22,497 nucleotides of DNA, from contig DHOB01000078.1 in the NCBI GenBank assembly GCA_002409675.1, positions 1 through 22,497 on the forward strand, in the 5' to 3' direction. A program made the translations under genes and the position numbers. This DNA comes from Ruminococcaceae bacterium UBA5401 (GTDB lineage Bacteria; Bacillota; Clostridia; Oscillospirales; Acutalibacteraceae). The notes beneath the pieces are model-generated. The model had not been told where the DNA came from and did not search any database. It was given only the letters and a program-made list of their open reading frames with translations. Shown here piece by piece: positions 22,456-22,497 of this stretch; position 1 is the stretch's first letter, and the number at the start of each line of letters is the position of its first letter.

Positions 22456-22497
22456 GGGATTTTTCTGTTTTAAGAAAAATTTTCACTTTTAAGATTT

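Overview
The window is chromosomal DNA from a Gram-positive, probably endospore-forming clostridial bacterium. The evidence is a fairly high GC content with strong purine-rich ribosome binding sites, TTG and GTG starts, consensus sigma-A promoters, a SleL/YaaH-type LysM-GH18 cortex-lytic enzyme, a YtvI-like membrane protein, and a BusR-like GntR-RCK_C regulator. The gene complement and codon use look like the Oscillospiraceae/Ruminococcaceae group; that placement is an inference. No phage, transposase, CRISPR, rRNA or tRNA gene was seen.

Layout. 1-3410, plus strand: a tiny XRE regulator, an AI-2E/YtvI-family membrane protein, a CPBP membrane protease and tadA. 3425-4054, minus: a GntR-RCK_C (BusR-like) regulator with its own promoter. 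4313-12814 is an amino-sugar and peptidoglycan salvage locus built around a divergent promoter region. mupG and the MurNAc PTS permease murP run leftward. murQ, an RpiR regulator, a HAD phosphatase, a PTS EIIA, an HPr-like protein, nagB and nagA run rightward. 12833-14587, minus: a cytoplasmic GH35 beta-galactosidase convergent with nagA. 14779-16634, plus: the LysM-GH18 enzyme and a DUF3892 protein. 16742-17785, minus: a DsbA-family thioredoxin-fold protein and a YkuK-type RNase H-like protein. 17786-18424 is gene-free and holds a hairpin-rich repeat-like element. 18425-22366 is a uronate (pectin-derived) module: kdgK on plus, convergent with a minus-strand lacI-type regulator, kduD and kduI.

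How the parts fit. A MurNAc-containing sugar, probably MurNAc-GlcNAc, is imported and phosphorylated by MurP using the locally encoded EIIA and HPr-like protein. MupG splits the phosphorylated disaccharide, MurQ removes lactate from MurNAc-6-P to give GlcNAc-6-P, NagA deacetylates it, and NagB turns GlcN-6-P into fructose-6-P plus ammonia. This is a nearly self-contained pathway from uptake to glycolysis. Separately, KduI, KduD and KdgK carry unsaturated-uronate products to 2-keto-3-deoxygluconate-6-phosphate; the final aldolase is not in this window.

The most notable points are the missing regulatory Ser46 in the HPr-like protein (Arg46 instead), the perfect-consensus murP promoter with a palindrome in its spacer, the orphan BusR-like regulator, and the element at 18063-18280 bounded by near-identical 24-bp direct repeats.
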